Translations under genes and position numbers: made by a program | Shown: positions 1-10,232 of the stretch, one piece after another | How the letters are laid out: every line of letters begins with the position of its first letter | How positions within the stretch are numbered: the stretch's first letter is position 1 | Notes under the pieces: model-generated | Databases searched by the model: none | What the model saw: only the letters and a program-made list of their open reading frames with translations | What the model was told of the DNA's origin: nothing | From: Haberlea rhodopensis | Lineage: Eukaryota > Streptophyta > Magnoliopsida > Lamiales > Gesneriaceae | NCBI GenBank assembly: GCA_907163345.1 | Contig: CAJQUN010000517.1 | Location: 1-64,000, forward strand | DNA length: 64,000 nucleotides | Reading direction: 5' to 3'

Positions 1-257
1 TGGATCCGACTTTTCAGACCCTTCTTGAAACGGTGCAGCTTTAAGTCATCGTCTGCCATAATGGTTGGGGCATAAGTCTCTAGGGAATGGAAGTTTGAAG
101 AATACTCTACCACTGACATTCCTGGAGTTTGTGTCAGGTTATCAAATTCTTCAATTCTGGATTTTAAAACGCAAAAGGCTTCTGGGAAGTATAGTTTCAG
201 AAACGCATCGAAACCTTTGCCAAGTGATTGGTCCGGTCTCTTTCCATCGATGGTGAC
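1..257 (-). pseudogene. Ty3/gypsy gag fragment (C-terminal side of the split gag)
   Basis: Read on the minus strand this encodes a typical plant gypsy gag stretch: an ITWQRF-like start, then FDAFLKLYFPEAF, KSRIEEFDNLTQTPGMSV and LKLHRFKKGLKSRI. That is the Retrotrans_gag core that forms the particle shell. One frameshift lies near the start. The other half of the same gag is at 7042-7449, and the two halves are separated by the Athila-like insertion flanked by GTGAC. The fragment continues beyond the left window edge. No intact reading frame remains. Confidence 0.75.
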
Positions 258-1687
258 TGTAGCGTTTATCGCGTACGCCCAAATTAACCCACTCAAGTTA
301 ATAACAGTTATGAATGTAGTAGCGTGAGTAGGGATCGATCCCACGAATAAGTGAATACTTTATGCTAACAAGTATCAAAATAGGGGGTTATAAATTTCTT
401 TAACTATAACTAAATTAAACGAAATCAAACAAAATTCTAGTTTATCAAGATTAACAAGCAATTCTTGGTTTTCGGTCAACTTTACCTTTGGAAATCATTC
501 ACTTGATCATCAAATTACTAAACATATGAATTTATTCAATTATTCATCAATTGAAAACTTAATTCCTTACTTACCTTAATCGTGGTCAAAAAGAAAACAA
601 CATTCAATTCGACTCTTATCAAATCTTTAACCAAAACTACAGTCGCTAAGATTAAATCAATGATAGTTTCAAAACTAGCAAGTTTGATGAATCTAATCAA
701 TAAAAACTACAGCCGTTAGAATTAATCATCCAATTGTTTTTCCTAAGAATTTAATAACACCAACAGCAGGTAATTATTAATCTTAGTTGCTTCTTAATTA
801 GCATTAGATAGTGTTTGTGATTACTAGGTGATCAATCTATCAATCAAATACAACAATCATAAGAATCATAATCTGAAAAACAAATTAAAATTGAATTAAA
901 ATTCAACAATCAAACCAAAATTTTCACAAGTATTTTATTCCAAAGGTAAGTATCCCTCAACCAAGAATCAAAGTGTTTAGCATTGCATATCTAAATCTAA
1001 AACTAACAAAAATTGTATTAAAAACATCAAACAATCAATAGAAAAGAAAGTTACTAAAGCGAAGCACGATTCCGGCTTGTTGATTCCGTCTTCGTTCTTC
1101 AAGCGTCTTTACAAAAATTGAAAGAAAATTATTCCAAAAATTAAAAATTATGTTCTAAGGTCTGAATTGTGTCCATAGAGACTGATTTTTGAGTATTATT
1201 GAGGTGTGGAGGCTGATGGAGTAGGGTAGAATCCATGTAGGAAGTAAAGAAATCAAGTCCCCAATCTTTCCAAAACACTGCTGGCGATCGATCACCTCAT
1301 AGTAGCGATCGATCGCCTCTTTTTTACCGATCGATCGCTTGCTTCCAGTGAGTTTTGGTGATCGATCACCTCTTTTCTCGCGATCGATCGCTGCATCGTA
1401 AATTTTGTTGCTCAACTTTCTGTCCATAGGCGATCGATCGCCTCCTTCATGTGGTCGATCGCTTCAACTAAAATTATATATTTAGCCTTTTTCTTGATCT
1501 ACATTGAGTCCTTATTAGCTCCAAAGCTTTTCTTGACCTTTATTCGCCTCAGTTAGCTCGATTTCTTCGATTCCACCTACAATTACACAAATATACGATT
1601 AGGTAGCATATGTATCAAATTATCCATCAAACATACCAAATCGTAAACAATTAAACGCAATAGATGTGTCTATTTCTAGTCACATCA
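258..1687 (-). repeat. LTR (3' LTR in element sense), Athila-like element
   Basis: 1430 bp, TG...CA. It contains seven decamer sites of the CGATCGATCG array (starts 1285, 1306, 1328, 1359, 1381, 1431, 1452). Compared with its partner at 5565-7041 it lacks about 42 bp between two decamers, which accounts for most of the length difference. Confidence 0.85.
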
Positions 1688-1705
1688 AACTCCCCCATAC
1701 TTACT
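1688..1705 (-). other. Polypurine tract
   Basis: On the minus strand a purine-rich run ending GGGGGAGTT lies directly against the TGATGTG start of the 3' LTR. This is the expected primer site for plus-strand cDNA synthesis and fixes the element orientation. Confidence 0.7.
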
Positions 1706-3099
1706 CTTTACTCGACCTCGAGTAAATCAGACAAAACTATATATTTTTGCTTAGCTCATAGCATCATAACAAACTAACTTGTTCTCACTTTAATGCCTCA
1801 ACAATTTTTAAACATGCATGTAATGAAAGGCGGTGAAAAGTTAATAGTGGAACAAGTTCAATCCCTAAACCATCCCATACTTAACAAAGTAGTGATCATG
1901 TGTGTGTGGTCATAAACAAGGTGTTGTGTACAAATTATAGATCCAAAAGATGCAAATCCACAATAGTTCAAGTCATACACTAACACAAGTATAAGCTTAC
2001 TTGCACACTCTTCTCCACTATCTTAGCCACTTTGCAAACATAAATCAAGTAGGGTCTTTAGCTTGTAGCTTGGCCTAGGTATTGGCTTATGAAAGAAAGG
2101 AAAAAGACATATCAAACAAGGGAATATAATGATATGCACACTAAAAGCTTCTCTTCTTGCTTGAATTTTTCAACTTTTATTTAACATTTTTCTTCTTTTG
2201 TGCCTTGGCTCCCCTTGGAGTTATATTTTATCTATTTTCTCAAGGCATCCCTTTTCTTTCAAGCATTTCATTCTTTTCATAATGAAGCTCACAAACATTT
2301 TAATCATGGAATACTTTAGTGCATGTGAATGAAACACATCATACTCCCTTCAAAGGTATGGATAGAATTCATATTTAGGCTCATTAGGGAAGAATGATAA
2401 GCTAGTCAAATAATGTCGAATGGGGGTCTTTTGTATGCCTAGCATACAACCATTCTTTTGCATTAAGGCTCAAAAAGGGTACTAGTGGTTGATTTTCTTT
2501 ACATGGTAGGCTTGAAAGGCTCAAACGCATCAAAGATTGCCTATATCACTTTCATGTTTGCAAGTAGTCTAGACATACGCTTCAAAGAGCATGTAGTTAA
2601 GTTTCTAGCATGTATTAGAGACTTCTTAAGAATATCACAAAATTTACACAATCTTCACTAAGCTATGCACACTTCACAAGTCATGACAATATCGTGCTCA
2701 AACTGTTCAACTACTATGTTAAAGTATCTTTGCATTAGAGTTCAAAGTGTTCCAAGGTTAACAATTCACCTATGTTCAAAAGTATGCATGTTCGCAATTA
2801 GGTTTCATCATGGGCTAGTGATTCTAAGCATGTGTTCCTTACTAACTATGAGCTCAAAAAATTTCAAATTTTTTGATTTTTTTGTATTTTTAAAATAAGA
2901 AAAACAATAACACGCCACTAATCCCTCCCCCATACTTAAATCTTACATTGTCCCTAATGTAAGGCAAAAATACAAGAAAATAGAAAAGTCTAACTACTAA
3001 AGCAATAAAAAAATTAAAAGAAAGGGAAACTAACTCCCCTTGGGTTGCCTCCCAAGCAGCGCCTCTGTTTAACGTCGGTGGCCCGACGCCAGTCCTCTA
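1706..3099 (-). other. Non-coding spacer of the Athila-like element with a conserved stem-loop
   Basis: About 1.4 kb without a credible reading frame, in the place where Athila elements carry pol or an env-like ORF. Parts resemble the matching region of the element at 28210-34267. The block at about 2412-2455 can form a double stem (GAATGG/CCATTC outside, TGTATGC/GCATACA inside), and a conserved block with GCTTGAAAGGCTCAAACG begins near 2501. Purpose unknown. Confidence 0.5.
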
Positions 3100-3573
3100 T
3101 CAAGGTGGGAGATGCGATGTTTCTCTATCTTTCCTCTTCCACCTCAATATCTTTTTAACTCCTCTAAATTTTGGTTTGTTCGCCTTTGAGTGGGCGTCTT
3201 CAGTCTGTGTTCCTCCTTCAACATTTGTGGCTTGTTGTGGTCGATCTGGAGGGTGCTTCTTTTCAATGGTACGCTCCTGCAAGTTAGAAAAGATAGGGTC
3301 AGCAGTAACATGAGTAGATAAAGCAGCAATAGTATGAACAGTATGCACAGGGCGCGAATCCATACTCCTTTGTCATCAAGGCCATCAGTAGCCTTCGCCA
3401 ATTCACACAAAACATTCTTATCAAAATCAGAATCATATTCATATTTATATAAATAGCGTAGCTAGAATGCTCATGAGTTTTAATGGGTTCATAAATATTG
3501 AATTTTGCAACCTCGCCATTAAACTCCATTGTTAACATGCCGCTATGCACATCTATCATAGATTTTGATGTTT
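3100..3573 (-). pseudogene. Degenerate region downstream of the protease, Athila-like
   Basis: Minus-strand fragments in shifting frames continue from the protease: LKTSKSMIDVHSGMLTMEF, then a linker with HPPDRPQQ and KPKFRGV. The same linker occurs on the plus strand at 58410-58724, so it is a real element-family sequence. At least two frameshifts break it. It ends where a pol reading frame would begin; none follows. Confidence 0.6.
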
Positions 3574-3924
3574 TCAAGAATGGTCATCCCCGAAAAGAAT
3601 GGGACTAGATGGATCACCATTTTCCATGTCTAAGACATAGAAATCGGCTGGGAAAACCAAATTCTCTACATGCACAAGTACGTCCTCTACTATCCCCCTA
3701 GGAATAACCGTGGACCTATCAGCTAATTGAATCACAGTGTTGTCTCGTTTTAAAGGTCCAGGTTTTAGTTGAGTGTAGATTGAGTAATGCATGACATTAA
3801 TGGAATATCCTAAATCGAGCATTGCCTTCTCAATCCTAATGGTCCTAATCACACATGGGATAGAAAACATACCAGGGTCCTTGCATTTTGTGGGAATGCT
3901 TCTTTGGATGACCGTCGAAACATT
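3574..3924 (-). pseudogene. Athila-type aspartic protease remnant
   Basis: In the same frame as gag and separated from it by a single TAG. It carries the retropepsin active-site region in the altered form LDLGYSINVM, where the family usually has DLGASINVMP, followed by LADRSTVIPRGIVEDVLV and FPADFYVLDME. This domain normally cleaves the gag-pol polyprotein. The changed residue after DLG and the frameshift near 3577 argue that it is inactive. Confidence 0.75.
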
Positions 3925-5352
3925 CTAACCTATTTCGATCTTGGGGCACCCTTTGCGTTCCTTGTTCTTATCCGCTTTCCAAACTTCCTTCAAAAATCTC
4001 GCACATCGAGGTATCTTCATCATGGCATCATGTAGTGGAGCGTTTGCCTCCCATCGTCGGAAAGTCTCGTAGAGTTCCTTGATATCCTCATCTTTCCTAT
4101 TTTCCTTAAAAGCAAGGGGGAATGGGGGTTCAATTTTATATTCAGAAAATTTAAAGAACTTACCCCTTGGTTCCTCCTCTTGTATGGGTTCTGCAACGTC
4201 CTTCTCTTCCTTCATCTCTCTGTTCTTTGGTGGCGTCAGTGCCACCTTCTCCTTAACTTCATCTTCGCTCATCTTTAAAGTGATGGCGCTCACATTTTCC
4301 GTTGGGTTCATCTCCGGTTGTGAAGGTAGTCCATTTGATACTCTCGCTTCAATCTTGTTGAGCGAAGTTGCCAATTGTCCCATTTGCGTAGTCAGGCTCT
4401 GGATGCTCGCCCTTGTCTCCTGTTGAAATTGCAAGCTATTTTCAGCAATAACTTTAATGATATTTTCTAATCTGTCAGAAGGAGGGTGCACTAGAGGTGG
4501 TGGAGGTCTCTGATATGGCGGTCTATAGGGTGGAGGTTGATGCATCTGTGGGTTCCCATATCCTTGGTTCGGATGGTCCCTCCACCCTTGATTGTAATTG
4601 CTCGAGGGATTGTCATAGCCCCTTTGTGGTGGCCCTGGGAATCCTCCCGCTGCATTCACGTGCTCAGTGGCTGTCTCTTGTAGTGAGGGACATGCATCAG
4701 TGGGATGGTTCACAGCTAGACAGATTCCACATGGCTTAATCTTCCCCACGTTGCCTCCTGCAAGATTACGCACAAGAAAAGTTAGATCAATCAATTGTTG
4801 TTCCAAATTGGATACATTTACCTCTTTTCTTGGCGGTTGTCCATGGCGAATATGTCCAAATTGTTGGGAGTTTGCCGCAATGTCTTTTCTTGCACACAAC
4901 TTCTTAAACCGTTCCCAATACTCATGCAATGACTCCTCTTGGCATTGCTTCACACCGTAGATTTCTTTCCTTAAGTTAGTAGCCCTTGAAGCTGGAAAGT
5001 ATTTCTCAAGGAAGACTCTTTGTAAATCAGTCCACGTGGTGATTGATCCGGAGGGTAAATAGAATAGCCAATCCTTAGCAGCATCCTTTAGAGAAAATGG
5101 AAAGGCTCGTAGTTTGATTTGCTCCTCCGTTATGCCAGTCGGTTTCATCGTAGTGCATACCAGGTGGAATTCCATCAAGTGTTTGTGTGGGTTCTCACCT
5201 GCAAGACCATGAAAAGATGGCAATAAGTGAATTAGTTCAGATTTAAGTTCGAAACTTACGTTATTCGCGAGAGCAGGGAAAGTGATGCAAAGAGGTTGTT
5301 GATCCAAGTTAGGATTCACCAACTGCCTCAAACTTTGATTCGCAGCCATCAT
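3925..5352 (-). CDS. gag: Athila-type gag protein
   Basis: Uninterrupted 475-codon frame, the longest in the window. The N-terminal part has the Athila capsid signature: FELKSELIHLLPSFHGLAGE, MKPTGITEEQIKLRAFPF, KDWLFYLPSGSITTW and LHEYWERFKKLC. At about residues 208-222 there is a CCHC zinc knuckle (CGICLAVNHPTDAC) expected to bind RNA. A proline-rich linker and an acidic tail follow. The protein would assemble the virus-like particle. The long intact frame in an element without pol fits a gag-carrying non-autonomous retrotransposon. The frame ends at a TAG that separates it from the protease remnant. Confidence 0.85.
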   Translation of the reverse strand: MMAANQSLRQLVNPNLDQQPLCITFPALANNVSFELKSELIHLLPSFHGLAGENPHKHLMEFHLVCTTMKPTGITEEQIKLRAFPFSLKDAAKDWLFYLPSGSITTWTDLQRVFLEKYFPASRATNLRKEIYGVKQCQEESLHEYWERFKKLCARKDIAANSQQFGHIRHGQPPRKEVNVSNLEQQLIDLTFLVRNLAGGNVGKIKPCGICLAVNHPTDACPSLQETATEHVNAAGGFPGPPQRGYDNPSSNYNQGWRDHPNQGYGNPQMHQPPPYRPPYQRPPPPLVHPPSDRLENIIKVIAENSLQFQQETRASIQSLTTQMGQLATSLNKIEARVSNGLPSQPEMNPTENVSAITLKMSEDEVKEKVALTPPKNREMKEEKDVAEPIQEEEPRGKFFKFSEYKIEPPFPLAFKENRKDEDIKELYETFRRWEANAPLHDAMMKIPRCARFLKEVWKADKNKERKGCPKIEIG

Positions 5353-5542
5353 GTTCCTCTCTTCTTCTTCCTCAAGTAACCTTGCTTCTCTTCTTCTCCG
5401 ATGTAGTGTCCTCTCGATCTCAGGATCGTAGTAAAAATTCTCTTCGTGATCAGAGGGTTCAACCTGTACTCATCCACAAACCACAGTAGTATAAAACGAA
5501 ATAAATAAAATAAAGTGACGTTAACACAAAATTAATTGCCTT
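5353..5542 (-). other. 5' leader of the Athila-like element
   Basis: About 190 bp between PBS and gag start. It is AT-rich and contains no separate gene. Confidence 0.5.
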
Positions 5543-5559
5543 CCCCGGCAACTGCGCCA
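5543..5559 (-). other. Primer-binding site, tRNA-Asp type
   Basis: The plus strand reads CCCCGGCAACTGCGCCA, the 3' end of plant tRNA-Asp(GTC) with CCA and one mismatch. The minus strand therefore primes with that tRNA. It lies five bases inside the LTR edge at 5565. Confidence 0.8.
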
Positions 5560-5564
5560 AAATT

Positions 5565-7041
5565 TGGTAGCGTTTATCGCGTACGCCCAAATTAACCCTC
5601 TCAAGTTAATAACAGTTATGAATGTAGTAGCGTGAGTAGGGATCGATCCCACGGGGAAGTGAATACTTTATGCTAACAAGTATCAAAATAGGGGGTTATC
5701 AAATTTCTTTAACTATAACTAAATTAAACAAAATCAAACAAAATTCAAGTTTATCAAGATTAACAAGCAATTCTTGGTTTTCGGTCAACTTTACCTTTGG
5801 AAATCATTCACTTGATCATCAAATTACTAAACATATGAATTTATTCAATTATTCATCAATTGAAAACTTAATTCCTTACTTACCTTAATCGTGGTCAAAA
5901 AGAAAACAACATTCAATTCGACTCTTATCAAATCTTTAACCAAAACTACAGCCGTTAAGATTAAATCAATGATAGTTTCAGAACTAGTAAGTTTGATGAA
6001 TCTAATCAATAAAAACTATAGCCGTTAGAATTAATCACCCAATCGTTTTTCCTAAGAATTTAATAACACCAACAGCGGGTAATTATTAATCTTAGTTGCT
6101 TCTTAATTAGCATTAGATAGTTATGTGATTACAGGGTGATCAATCTATCAATCAAATACAACAATCATAAGAATCATAAACTGAAAAACAAATTGAAATT
6201 GAATTAAAAATTCAACAATCAAACCAAAATTTTCACAAGTATTTTATTCCAAAGGTAAGTATCCCTCAACCAAGAATCAAAGTGTTTAGCCTTGCATAAC
6301 TAAATCTAAAACTAACAAAGATTGTATTAAAAACAGCAAACAATCAATAGAAAAGAAAGTTACTAAAGCGAAGCACGATTCCGGCTTGTTGATTCCGTCT
6401 TCGTTCTTCAAGCGTCTTTACAAAAATTGAAAGAAAAATTATTCTAAAAATTAAAAATTATGTTCTAAGGTCTGAATTGTGTCCTATAGAGACTGATTTT
6501 CGAGTATTATTGAGGTGTGGAGGCTGATGGAGTAGGGTAGAATCCATGTAGGAAGTAAAGAAATCAAGTCCCCAATCTTTCCAAAACACTGCTGGCGATC
6601 GATCACCTCATAGTAGCGATCGATCGCTAGCTTATTTTTTTCAGCGAAATTCCTTAGGCGATCGATCGGCTCTTTTTCACCGATCGATCGCTTGCTTCCA
6701 GTGAGTTTTGGCGATCGATCGCCTCTTTTCTCGCGATCGATCGCTGCATCGTAAATTTTGTTGCTCAACTTTCTGTCCATAGGCGATCGATCGCCTCCTT
6801 CATGCGGTCGATCGCTTCAACTAAAATTATATTTTTAGCCTTTTACTTGATCTACATTGAGTCCTTATTAGCTCCAAAGCTTTTCTTGACTTTTATTCGC
6901 CTTAGTTAGCTCGATTTCTTCGATTCCACCTACAATTACACAAATATACGATTAGGTAGCATATGTATCAAATTATCCATCAAAACATACCAAATCGTAA
7001 ACAATTAAACGCAATTGATGTGTCTATTTATAGTCACATCA
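5565..7041 (-). repeat. LTR (5' LTR in element sense), Athila-like element
   Basis: 1477 bp, TG...CA. It contains eight decamer sites (starts 6596, 6617, 6659, 6681, 6712, 6734, 6784, 6805), one more than its partner. Small substitutions and indels separate the two copies, so the insertion is not recent. Confidence 0.85.
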
Positions 7042-7449
7042 GTGACACACTATCCCACCACTTATTTGCATCGTCAACAAGAAATGGTGATGTAACTTCC
7101 ACTTTGATCTCTTGTGGCACTTCAAGTAGTTTATGATGCTTTTCTACTTCTTCCAGCCAGTGCTGAGCCACTTCTTGATTTGAGTTACCGTCGACACTCA
7201 TTTCTTACGAAGACTCATAATGGTACTTTATCCCTTGCGGCTGAGGTTGTGGTTATCCCTGGCTGGCAGTTGGGTGAATAAACCCTTGTTGAGTAGTGGC
7301 CACAATGGTAGCTATGGCCATGAAGTTTCACGACTTAAACCCGTTCATGGAGGTTGGGGTGGATCTTGGCTTCCACCGGCTTCATTGTCGTTATTGCGTG
7401 GGAATGGGCATCGTGTGCTACGGTTGTTACGGGGTGGACGTCCAACCAT
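7042..7449 (-). pseudogene. Ty3/gypsy gag, N-terminal part
   Basis: The minus strand begins near 7449 with ATG and a GRPPRNNR-like start, then a glutamine/proline-rich stretch, then HWLEEVEKHHKLLEVPQEIKV and DDANKWWDSVS just before GTGAC. This is the N-terminal half of the gag continued at 1-257. Frames shift and stops occur after PPQPP. Together with the Met-type PBS at 13094-13105 and the LTR from 13112 it reconstructs as one old minus-strand gypsy element. Confidence 0.7.
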
Positions 7450-8118
7450 ATCCTACAAATTCGCATATTTCTAAAATCATTGTACAGAAGCGCAATGAAA
7501 ATTATGTTTAAGGTTAAACAAGTTGGAAACATTCTATAGACACGGGGGTTTGAGAACATACGTATTTTTTATCCAACAGTGATTTGTATAAACTCTCCCA
7601 CATCGAGATATTCATCATTCCAAGCCTCAAGTTTTACTATAAATAATGACTTGAAGTCGAGTTGAAATCACACCTCTAAAATCTTCTTGGTTATTTCCAT
7701 ATCCAATTTGAGAGTCACTTAGTGTTTGGTTTCAGTAGCTACTGCTGAGACTCGACTTTTTAGTCTAAATTTTGGCTAGAAGCAGGGGTGGTTCATGTGA
7801 AAGCGATCAAGAATTGTGATATGTCTCAAGAAATCCCAACATTTTTAATATTATATTTTCTTTTACAGCTTATTATAATTTTAGTTCTTTTTGTAATGTC
7901 TTTTGGATGTATGATAATTTTCATTGCATCTTTGTTTCTTTTGATAATGAGGATTGTAAATATATTGTTTATGTTTAAATAAATTAACAGTTTATTATTT
8001 TGGGTCTATGAAAATAGACTTGATAAAATAAGTACAAACTTATTAACAAAAGTTATTTTCAAACATAAAAATGTTTAAAAAAAGTTCTAATATCGTTGAT
8101 TTTCTCAAAAATTTAATA
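7450..8118 (-). other. Leader of the old gypsy element (right of gag)
   Basis: AT-rich sequence between the gag start and the Mutator-like insertion. No credible frame. It continues at 11550-13090 once the insertion is removed. Confidence 0.4.
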
Positions 8119-8127
8119 ATGAGATAG
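8119..8127. repeat. Target-site duplication (left) of the Mutator-like element
   Basis: ATGAGATAG here and again at 11541-11549. The 9-bp length is the standard Mutator duplication. Confidence 0.9.
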
Positions 8128-8222
8128 GGGTAATTTAACTAAATAACCTTAATTTAATAAACAATTATAAAAATAACCTGAAAAATTAACAAATTTAAAA
8201 AGTATCCTTAGCCGCCAACTGG
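8128..8222 (+). repeat. Left terminal inverted repeat
   Basis: About 95 bp. It matches the reverse complement of about 11446-11540, with few differences (AAATAACCTTAATT, AATAAACAATTAT, CCTTAGCCGCCAACT are shared). Confidence 0.85.
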
Positions 8223-8416
8223 GTTGGCGTGTTCAACATGTTCCGCCAACCCAGTTGGCGTGACCACATAAAATATTGGTCACGCCAACTCAGTTGGCGT
8301 GACCAACGTAGAATAATAGTCACGCCAACTCAGTTGGCGTGACCAATATTATATATGGTCACGCCAACTGGGTTGGCGTGACTTTAATATATTAGTTCCG
8401 CCAATCAAGTTGGCGT
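8211..8416. repeat. Left cluster of six palindromes
   Basis: Six copies of CGCCAAC-NNN-GTTGGCG, most extended to TCACGCCAACTCAGTTGGCG, centred near 8221, 8252, 8291, 8331, 8370 and 8407. After the first interval (31 bp) they are spaced 37-40 bp apart. They lie between the terminal repeat and the TATA box, where transposase or promoter proteins would bind. Confidence 0.85.
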
Positions 8417-8427
8417 CTCTATTTGTG

Positions 8428-8438
8428 CTATAAATAAA
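8428..8438 (+). promoter_or_regulatory. TATA box upstream of the transposase
   Basis: CTATAAATAAA followed by a C-rich leader (CCCCTCCGCCTCTC), a classical plant core promoter, about 20 bp beyond the last palindrome. Confidence 0.65.
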
Positions 8439-8593
8439 CCCCTCCGCCTCTCATTTCTCCCACACATTCACTCGAGTCTCTTAATATGATAAATTCTGAG
8501 TATGCTCTGTAGTTGCAGCTTTAGCTGATCTTCTACATCAGAAAAGATTTTATTAGATACTAGTAATATTTAATTATCTATAGTTATCAAAAT

Positions 8594-10232
8594 ATGTCTA
8601 TTCAAGTTTTATTTTATTGGGGGGGTAATATTATACAAGATTCTGGGTTCGTCTGATATGATCGTGGTCCATCAAGAGGTACAACCATACGGCGTAAATT
8701 AATTTTCTACAATTATTAAATAAAGTATATGATATCACTGGGTTTGATCGCAACCAGTTTCTTTTGAAATTATATGCTAGGCATATGTTCAAAGATTTTT
8801 CGGGGTTACGTCAGACTATTTTACCCATAGATGATGATTACAATTTAGCATGGCTACTTGATTCAGAACAGGGTCATAGTTGCTTGGAATTTTATATACA
8901 AGCAGAACCAAGGAATTATGATTATATTCCAGAAATGCCAATGAGTGGCATTTTTTCAGAAGGATTGACAACATCTGTTATTCAAGAGACGTCTGTTGCT
9001 CGACATCAAGCTGAGGGTTCATATAGTGGTAGAGACCGAGATGATCATCCAGTAGATGTTGATAATGTTGCTGATGAGCCACGAGCAGACAGTTTTGCTG
9101 ATTTTAGTGATCAAATTAATTCTGAACCAGAGGGGATTCCATCCGATGATGAGGCTGATGCTGATGATTTTGAAGTTGATATTGGTGTGATGGCAGAAGC
9201 AGTTGAAAACCAAGAGGAGGGGCACCAATGAGACGAGAAGTGTCAGTTACAACCATGACAAATGATCGTAATCTTTATCCAACAATCCCATTCTTTTCCA
9301 TGACACATCCAGAAGTTTTTGGAGATTCGATTGACAATCCAACAGACCGTTGGGGGAGTTTTATGATTACTCCAAAGGTGAAATCTATCGCAACATGGTC
9401 TTCAAAGATAAATTTCATCTACAGGCAGCTGTGAAGGATTATTCAGTACGTGTTGCAAAACATGAGTACCACGTTGTTAAGAGTACAAAAACATTGTGGA
9501 AAGCAATATGCAAACACGGTACAGAGGATATATCTTGCATATGGTACATGCGTGCATGTTTGGATAAAAAAGTTGGGTTATTCAAAATAACCAAATATGG
9601 TGGTCCTCACACTTGTCTGCTGAGTGAGCTGTCGCTTGATCATTCGAACTTGGATAAGAATATGATTGCTAGCTTGTTATTGGGAATCGTTCGTCGTGAT
9701 CCAGCTTATGAAATCAAGTATGTGATTCAAACAGTGAAAGATAAGTATGGATTTGAAATATCATATGCAAAAGGCTGGCATAGTTTGAAACGTGCAGTAC
9801 GGAACGTGTATGGAACATGGGAGAGCTCGGTCAATAAATTACCTTTCTATATGGGAGCTTTGCAAAAATGGAATCCAGGCACAGTCGTGGAGTGGGATCA
9901 TCTTGATAATGCAAGACCAAGAGAAAAAAAATTTGAGTTATGTTTTTTGGGCCTTCCAACCATGTATAGATGGTTTCCGGCACTGTCGTCAAGTTATTAC
10001 AGTGGATGGCACACATCTGTATATAAATATCAGCATAAGATGTTGATTGTTGTGTCCATGGACGCGAATAATCAAGTGTTACCGCTGGCATTTTCAATTG
10101 TGGATGAAGAGAACTTTTTGTCATGGAAATGGTTCTTGGAGATGGTTAGCAAACACATTATTGGAGAATCTGGCGGCGTGTGTTTGATTTCTGATCGACA
10201 TCCGGGCCTTATTGCAGCAGCCGAATGTATCC
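8594..10232 (+). pseudogene. Mutator-type (MULE) transposase, truncated
   Basis: The start near 8594 gives an N-terminal region with a Gly run, then LLKLYARHMFKDFSG and an acidic linker (8764-9231). The body follows in other frames: FKDKFHLQAAVKDYS, ICKHGTEDISCIWYM, DPAYEIKYVIQTVKDKYG, YGTWESSVNKLP. The MULE catalytic domain shows ITVDGTHLY (first Asp at 10005-10007) and LISDRHPGLIAAAE (second Asp at 10193-10195). The final Glu and the SWIM zinc finger are missing, because the sequence switches to the plant mobile domain gene near 10232. At least four frameshifts or stops break it. It would have cut and joined the element ends in the nucleus; it is now inactive. Confidence 0.85.

Larger units (their letters stand above)
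258..7041 (-). mobile_element. Athila-like LTR retrotransposon lacking pol, inserted in gypsy gag
   Basis: Complete element on the minus strand. The LTRs start TG and end CA (258-1687 and 5565-7041). GTGAC stands at 253-257 and again at 7042-7046, giving a 5-bp target duplication. The PBS (5543-5559) matches the 3' end of tRNA-Asp with one mismatch, as in Athila elements, and a purine tract reading TATGGGGGAGTT on the minus strand abuts the other LTR. The interior is about 3.9 kb and contains gag, a protease remnant and a long non-coding spacer. No reverse transcriptase, RNase H or integrase motifs are visible, so mobility would need proteins from a related element. Confidence 0.85.

Noticed and set aside
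5543..5559. tRNA-Asp-like sequence (also at 32576-32593)
   Set aside because: Only the 3' end of the tRNA is present, right next to an LTR; these are primer-binding sites, not tRNA genes.
7220..7511. Plus-strand open frames
   Set aside because: Shadows of the minus-strand gag N-terminus at 7042-7449.
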